NCBI GenBank assembly: GCA_035447925.1
Contig: DAOTHY010000001.1
Coordinates: 186,001-250,000 of the forward strand
Source: JASUTC01 sp035447925
GTDB taxonomy: Bacteria > Thermotogota > Thermotogae > MWEM01
Length of the DNA: 64,000 nucleotides
Direction of reading: 5' to 3'
The first letter of the stretch is position 1. Each line of letters opens with the position of its first letter. The notes beneath the pieces are model-generated. The model searched no databases. It worked only from the letters and a program-made list of their open reading frames with translations, and had not been told where the DNA came from. The translations under genes and the position numbers were made by a program. Below, one piece after another: positions 59,917 to 64,000 of this stretch.

Positions 59917-61140
59917 TTATTTGTAAATTGCACCCGTATCGTAAAAAAGTCTTTCCAAAGCCAAAGCCAGAGGTCCGATTGCTTTGGTTTGGTATTCCAG
60001 GCAACTGGTCACGATCTTTTTTTTCACCGAATCATCACAAAGCATTTCGCTGATTTTGTTGACCAATTGTTCCATTAACGTATTATATTTAAATAGCTCT
60101 CCAAAAAAAACAATTCTTTGAGGATCCAAAATTTTCATGAGATTGATAATACCGGTAGCCATATAGGCAATGTTTTCATCTATAGTCTTTTTGATGAAGG
60201 AATCGCCTTTTTCATATGCATCAAAAATCATAGCCGTGTCAATATTCAAAGGCTCTTCTTGGCATAGTTCGTACAATATGGGCGTTTCTGTCTTTGAGAA
60301 GGCATTTTTAACATATTGCTTCATACGTCTGGTGGAAACGACTGTTTCCAGACATCCTTTTTGACCACAGTTGCATAGGGGGCCATCGGGTTCTACAATG
60401 ATATGACCGATTTCCCCTGCTTGATTTTCCGAGCCATAAATCAGCCTTTTATTGATGACAATAGCAGCACCAATTCCGGGACCATGCTTGATAAAAACAA
60501 AATCCTCAACTGTATCAATCTTTGAGCAATTAATTTCAGCAATTGCCAAAGCCCTAACGTTATTATCGACAATTACCGGTAGTTTGAGTGATTTTGTCAA
60601 TAGTTCACGAATACTCACTTCGCTTTCCCATATCCCGTAAGCATCCACACTTTTTCCTTTTTGAGGATCAACTTTTCCAACTATTCCAACGCCGATACCC
60701 AAGATGTTGCCTTTGGAAATATCGAGTTTCCAGAGAATGTCTTTGATTTGATCGACAATGATGTTCAGGAACACCTCCGGTGATACACTGGCATCTGTAA
60801 TAAATTCTTTGTTTGAAAGAATGTTTAAATTAAGATCTGAAATTGCTATGGTTGTCATATCTTTTTCAATGCTGATCCCTAAAACAAATTTGTGGCTTTT
60901 TTCAATTTCGATTAAGATTTTCTTCCTTCCTGCTTTACCATTTCTCTCTGCAAGACCAACTTCCTTAATAATGCCCTCATGAAGCATCTCATTGGAAATA
61001 ATGGTAATTGCTCCAGCTGATAAACCTGAAATAGCCGCAATGTCCTTTCTGGACATCGGACCGTTTTCTCTGAGTATATTTAGCAGAACGGATCGATTGA
61101 CTTTTTTGATGGAATTTAAATCCATTACCTTTTTCTTCAT
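59917..61140 (-). CDS. ROK family transcriptional regulator (NagC/XylR type)
   Basis: 407 residues. A winged helix (about 10-65, NRSVLLNILRENGPMSRKDI with AISGLSAGAITIISNEML) is followed by a ROK sugar-binding domain with VDNNVRALAIAE, HGPGIGAAIVINKRLIYG and the zinc motif CNCGQKGCLE. First gene of the operon, so it probably senses the sugar or an intermediate and controls both this operon and the divergent ABC transporter. ATG 61140 is chosen; TTG 61146 and a later ATG (MDLNS) are alternatives, as the ribosome site is weak. Confidence 0.9.
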   Translation of the reverse strand: MKKKVMDLNSIKKVNRSVLLNILRENGPMSRKDIAAISGLSAGAITIISNEMLHEGIIKEVGLAERNGKAGRKKILIEIEKSHKFVLGISIEKDMTTIAISDLNLNILSNKEFITDASVSPEVFLNIIVDQIKDILWKLDISKGNILGIGVGIVGKVDPQKGKSVDAYGIWESEVSIRELLTKSLKLPVIVDNNVRALAIAEINCSKIDTVEDFVFIKHGPGIGAAIVINKRLIYGSENQAGEIGHIIVEPDGPLCNCGQKGCLETVVSTRRMKQYVKNAFSKTETPILYELCQEEPLNIDTAMIFDAYEKGDSFIKKTIDENIAYMATGIINLMKILDPQRIVFFGELFKYNTLMEQLVNKISEMLCDDSVKKKIVTSCLEYQTKAIGPLALALERLFYDTGAIYK

Positions 61141-61187
61141 TTTCAAACACCACTTTATAATGATCTGTAAAAAGATAAATCAATTCT

Positions 61188-61216
61188 ATTATATCAGAAT
61201 GAGTTTAAAAATTAAA
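61188..61216 (-). promoter_or_regulatory. Promoter of the minus-strand sugar operon
   Basis: TTTAAT (61216-61211), 17-nt spacer, perfect TATAAT (61193-61188), about 48 nt upstream of the ROK start. Confidence 0.55.
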
Positions 61217-61312
61217 AGATTAAAATAATTGGCATATCTTCCAAAATACATCATTTTTATCGATTATCCTAAAATAACTAAAGAAATCTTTGATTACTGA
61301 TAATATCCTTCT

Positions 61313-61327
61313 ATATTCACTGAATAT
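61313..61327. promoter_or_regulatory. Candidate ROK operator
   Basis: ATATTCA-C-TGAATAT is a perfect 7-bp inverted repeat with a 1-nt centre. It ends 5 nt upstream of the -35 of the ABC-transporter promoter and lies between the two divergent promoters. Confidence 0.5.
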
Positions 61328-61332
61328 GTTTT

Positions 61333-61361
61333 TTGATTTTTTTATGGAACTTTTGTATAAT
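61333..61361 (+). promoter_or_regulatory. Promoter of the sugar ABC transporter
   Basis: TTGATT (61333-61338), 17-nt spacer, perfect TATAAT (61356-61361), 65 nt before the start codon. Confidence 0.8.
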
Positions 61362-61426
61362 AGCGTTGTAATTGATTAAAGCTCTATATTAATTCATCTA
61401 ATAACCTTAAAAGGAGGTATAATTTA

Positions 61427-62689
61427 ATGAGAAAATTTATGCTCGTCGTTTTAACCGTGTTGTTTGCCACAATGATGTTTTCACAAACCATTAAAGTATT
61501 GGCTTGGGATGATGCCCATTCCCAATCCTGGAATGCTTTGGTGAGTGAGTTTGAAAAAGCTACGGGAATCAAAGTAGACCTTGAATTGATTCCTTCTGGT
61601 TCAATGCTTCAAAAAACATCGTTAAATGTTACAGAGAACAAAGCAAATTATGATTTGGTGGCTATTGATGAAGGCAACGTTGCCAAATTTGGAGATTTGT
61701 TACTGCCTTATTCACAATGGCCGGCTGGGAAAGTATTTCCTAAGGTTGGAACAACAGATATTCCAGCAGCAATCTTTGCAGCAGCTGAATGGGACGGAAA
61801 GCTGGTTGGTATACCAAATAACGGAAACATGTATATTTGGATGACCAGAGAAGACCTCATCAACGATGAGACAAACAAAACTGAATTCTATAATCAATTT
61901 GGTTATGAACTTCAAGTTCCTCAAACCTTGGATCAGTTAATGAATATGTGTGTCTTTTTTGAACCCAAGGGTATATTTGGTTTTGCCCCATTCACTGCTT
62001 CAAGCGAGGGTGCAACCTGTGAAGCGGTTATGTTTTTTGAGTCTTTTGGAACCAGCGTACTTGAAATGGAAAAAGGAAATTATAAAGTCTCTCTGGACAG
62101 GGATAAGGCCTTACAAGCCATTCGGTTCTATAAGGAATTGATGTCTTTTTCACCAGAAGGTGCTTTAAGCATGGGGCATGCCGAGAGAATCGCTGCTTTT
62201 AGTGATGGACTTGTTCTGTCCATGTTCCAATGGCCGGGGATTGTTCCTTCCCATGAAAACGAAGACGAATCAATGGTAGCGGGCCAGATCATTTACAGTG
62301 CACCTCCTGCCGGACCGATCGCTAGAACAGCTGTCAGAGGCTGCTGGATTTTCGGTATTCCAAAGGCTTCCAGTAATCAGGCAGCGGCTGCAGAATTTGC
62401 TTACTGGGTCAATAATTATGAAGTGGGATTGAAACTTGCAAAATTGGGAATGACACCTGTAAGAACCGATTTACTAAATGAACTATCAAACGAAAAACCT
62501 TGGTACACTGGAATGGCTGAAGCAGGTCAGTTCGCCGTCAGTAGGCCAAACCGATCAGTTCATTATCCTGAACTTTCAGAAGTTATTAAGAATAACTGGC
62601 TAGGTGCCGTAACTAACAGAATGACTCCAGAGCAAGCTGTCGATAACATGATTAAAGAGTTAACAGAACTGTTGGAGACCTATGAATAA
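61427..62689 (+). CDS. Sugar ABC transporter substrate-binding protein
   Basis: 420 residues, cluster D (family 1) binding protein. Signal peptide MRKFMLVVLTVLFATMMFSQ with no lipobox Cys, as is usual for periplasmic proteins of Thermotogota. Mature part starts TIKVLAWDDAHSQSWNALVS and has EFEKATGIKVDLELIPSGSM and YDLVAIDEGNVAKFGD. Several Trp in the lobes (AEWDGKLVGIPNNGNMYIWM) suit sugar binding. GGAGGT lies 9 nt before the ATG. Divergent to the sugar operon and probably co-regulated; the substrate is expected to be the same glycoside. Confidence 0.9.
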   Translation: MRKFMLVVLTVLFATMMFSQTIKVLAWDDAHSQSWNALVSEFEKATGIKVDLELIPSGSMLQKTSLNVTENKANYDLVAIDEGNVAKFGDLLLPYSQWPAGKVFPKVGTTDIPAAIFAAAEWDGKLVGIPNNGNMYIWMTREDLINDETNKTEFYNQFGYELQVPQTLDQLMNMCVFFEPKGIFGFAPFTASSEGATCEAVMFFESFGTSVLEMEKGNYKVSLDRDKALQAIRFYKELMSFSPEGALSMGHAERIAAFSDGLVLSMFQWPGIVPSHENEDESMVAGQIIYSAPPAGPIARTAVRGCWIFGIPKASSNQAAAAEFAYWVNNYEVGLKLAKLGMTPVRTDLLNELSNEKPWYTGMAEAGQFAVSRPNRSVHYPELSEVIKNNWLGAVTNRMTPEQAVDNMIKELTELLETYE

Positions 62690-63587
62690 AAGTACCAATA
62701 TGAAAAGGCTTCCCCTTCGTAAGAAGAGGGGGCCTTTTTTATACTTTATTCTCCCAGCTGCATTGCTGGTTGGTGTTGTACTTGTTTTCCCTATTATATA
62801 CGGTTTTGGCCTTTCTTTTTTTCATTGGCCTCAAGTAAATGATGGGACAAGATCTTTTATTCAGTTTAAGAACTATCTGGATCTGTTCAAAGATCAAGAA
62901 TTTTGGCACTCTTTATTTTTACAGTTGGGTTTTATTTTTATCGCCATTCCAATTGAACTGATTATTGGATTTTTTGTGGCGATTCTTTTCAACCACGATT
63001 TCCCTTTTTCTGGTTTTTTAAGAACCCTATTGCTTTTACCCGTTTTTATCCTACCTATATTATCCGGGTTGACCTGGAAACTCATGTTGCAGCCCAGATA
63101 TGGCGCCATTACTTATTTGCTATCGGTATTCGGAATGGAATTTCCTCAAGGAATCCTTTCAGATCAATCTTTGGCTTATACAGCCGTGGTTATTCAGGAT
63201 ATCTGGAGGATGTGGCCTTTCATGTTCATGATATTGTATGCCGGTATTACCAGCTTGCCAAAGGATGTGATTGAAGCAGCCGAGATAGACGGAGCTGGTT
63301 TCTTAAAAAAAACTTTTGCTATCACTTTGCCTATGCTTAGGGGAACCATCACTACCGCTATCCTTCTTAGAACAATCGATGCGTTAAGAATCTTCTCCGA
63401 AGTTTTCGTTATGACCGGAGGAGGGCCCGGAAATGGAACGATGCTGTTTTCGCTTTACATTCATAAACAAGCTTTTGAGTTTGGAAAACTGGGTTATGCA
63501 TCGGCAATGGCTGTAATTTTGATTGTCATTTCTTTATTCTTCGCTTTTGGGTTAGTCAGAAAAAACATGGATATCGATACGATGTAG
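62682..63587 (+). CDS. Sugar ABC transporter permease, MalF type
   Basis: 301 residues with six membrane helices. The cytoplasmic EAA loop reads EAAEIDGAGFLKKTFAITLP (near 205), the docking site for the ATPase. Overlaps the binding-protein gene by 8 nt, so the start at 62682 is coupled; the Met at residue 7 is an alternative. Confidence 0.92.
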   Translation: MNKSTNMKRLPLRKKRGPFLYFILPAALLVGVVLVFPIIYGFGLSFFHWPQVNDGTRSFIQFKNYLDLFKDQEFWHSLFLQLGFIFIAIPIELIIGFFVAILFNHDFPFSGFLRTLLLLPVFILPILSGLTWKLMLQPRYGAITYLLSVFGMEFPQGILSDQSLAYTAVVIQDIWRMWPFMFMILYAGITSLPKDVIEAAEIDGAGFLKKTFAITLPMLRGTITTAILLRTIDALRIFSEVFVMTGGGPGNGTMLFSLYIHKQAFEFGKLGYASAMAVILIVISLFFAFGLVRKNMDIDTM

Positions 63588-63599
63588 TGTGGGGTGTAG

Positions 63600-64000
63600 A
63601 TGATGAAAATGAAAAAGAGAAAAAAAATAATAAAATGGATTGTTTTTCTATCAGCACTAATCATTGTGCTTGTGGAATTGTTCCCTATTTGGATCATTGT
63701 GTCAAGTGGTTTTAAGAGGGATTTAGATATAAGAAACAATAATCCTTTTGATTTCAAAGCCACCCTTAAAAGCTATGAGCTTGTTTTTCAGAAAAGTGAC
63801 TTCGTTCCATCGATCAGAAATTCGCTGATTGTTGGGTTGTCATCCACTATTATTTCATTGATTTTTGGTTCAATGGCATCCTACGGAATTGCGCGTTTTA
63901 GATTTAAAGGCAGAAAAGGTCTGTCGTATTCATTTTTGGTGTCCAGAATGGTTCCGCAAATTGCACTCTCAGTTCCTATTTTTATTTTATTTGACCGTCT
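63600..64000 (+). CDS. Sugar ABC transporter permease, MalG type, 5' part
   Basis: Reading from ATG 63600 (or the next ATG, 63603) to the window edge gives about 133 residues. A basic start, membrane helix (IVFLSALIIVLVELFPIWIIV), SFKxx-like GFKRDLDIRNN and the MalG-type YGIARFRFKGRKGLSYSF are seen. Truncated by the window end; the EAA loop lies beyond. GGGGTG lies before the start. No ATPase gene is visible; a shared MsmK-type ATPase may serve the system. Confidence 0.88.
   Translation, partial: MMKMKKRKKIIKWIVFLSALIIVLVELFPIWIIVSSGFKRDLDIRNNNPFDFKATLKSYELVFQKSDFVPSIRNSLIVGLSSTIISLIFGSMASYGIARFRFKGRKGLSYSFLVSRMVPQIALSVPIFILFDR

Noticed and set aside
1..64000. CRISPR arrays, insertion sequences, prophage or plasmid genes
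   Set aside because: No regularly spaced direct repeats, transposase, integrase or phage structural genes were seen in any frame.

Overview
The window looks like a chromosomal scaffold piece of an anaerobic, flagellated, low-GC bacterium. The best fit is the phylum Thermotogota, perhaps a Petrotogales or Kosmotogales relative; this is inferred from protein resemblance remembered rather than from a database search. CorA closely resembles the Thermotoga maritima magnesium channel. The paired ABC exporter has the one-degenerate-site arrangement of TM287/TM288. Transketolase is split into two genes, Rho carries an acidic N-terminal insertion, and sugar-binding proteins have a plain signal peptide without a lipobox. 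A 100-N scaffold gap lies inside a tRNA-Asp gene.

Layout. 1-4.3 kb: end of a YjfB-like gene, a secreted GerW/YtfJ-like TPR protein, an ABC-2 transporter and HU. 4.4-11.8 kb (+): CDF metal transporter, adenine deaminase, GH2 beta-mannosidase and an unusual ROK-PAS-GGDEF fusion. 11.8-13.5 kb (-): FliS, an unknown flagellar neighbour and a NUDIX hydrolase. 13.6-17.4 kb: tRNA-Arg, tRNA-Asp copies, an orphan MrpE-like gene, transaldolase, Rho, tRNA-Leu, FmdB and tRNA-Gly. 17.4-21.8 kb (-): a Cys-tailed small protein, a membrane protein paired with a SigH-like sigma factor, an EamA transporter, RNase P RNA, a HAD phosphatase and rubrerythrin. 21.9-31.2 kb: a PLP enzyme, a nitronate monooxygenase-like protein, CorA, a nitroreductase, a umuD-DUF72-umuC cassette, an iron alcohol dehydrogenase and RpiA. 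31.3-35.1 kb: heterodimeric ABC exporter. 35.1-47.7 kb (-): one long operon-like run, glgP-mtnA-tatD-hflK-hflC-yigZ, followed by a cell-envelope group (giant membrane sensor, HExxH peptidase, bitopic protein, LCP ligase-like protein, unknown). 47.8-50.6 kb (-): a zur/fur-znuACB zinc operon.

The most interesting region is 50.7-64.0 kb. A tight nine-gene minus-strand operon encodes a ROK regulator, FucI-type isomerase, GPH sugar symporter, EamA exporter, iron-dependent dehydrogenase, two-subunit transketolase, GH31 enzyme of the YihQ (sulfoquinovosidase) type and a divergent RpiB/LacAB isomerase. A sugar ABC transporter is transcribed divergently. This gene set matches what a transketolase-type sulfoglycolysis pathway needs: release of sulfoquinovose from its glycoside, isomerisation, two transketolase steps with a tetrose isomerisation between them, reduction of sulfolactaldehyde and export of the product. 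However, the GH31 protein has Gln where the E. coli enzyme has its sulfonate-binding Arg, and the RpiB-like protein lacks usual His residues. The substrate is therefore either sulfoquinovose handled by a variant enzyme or a related 6-modified sugar not yet described.
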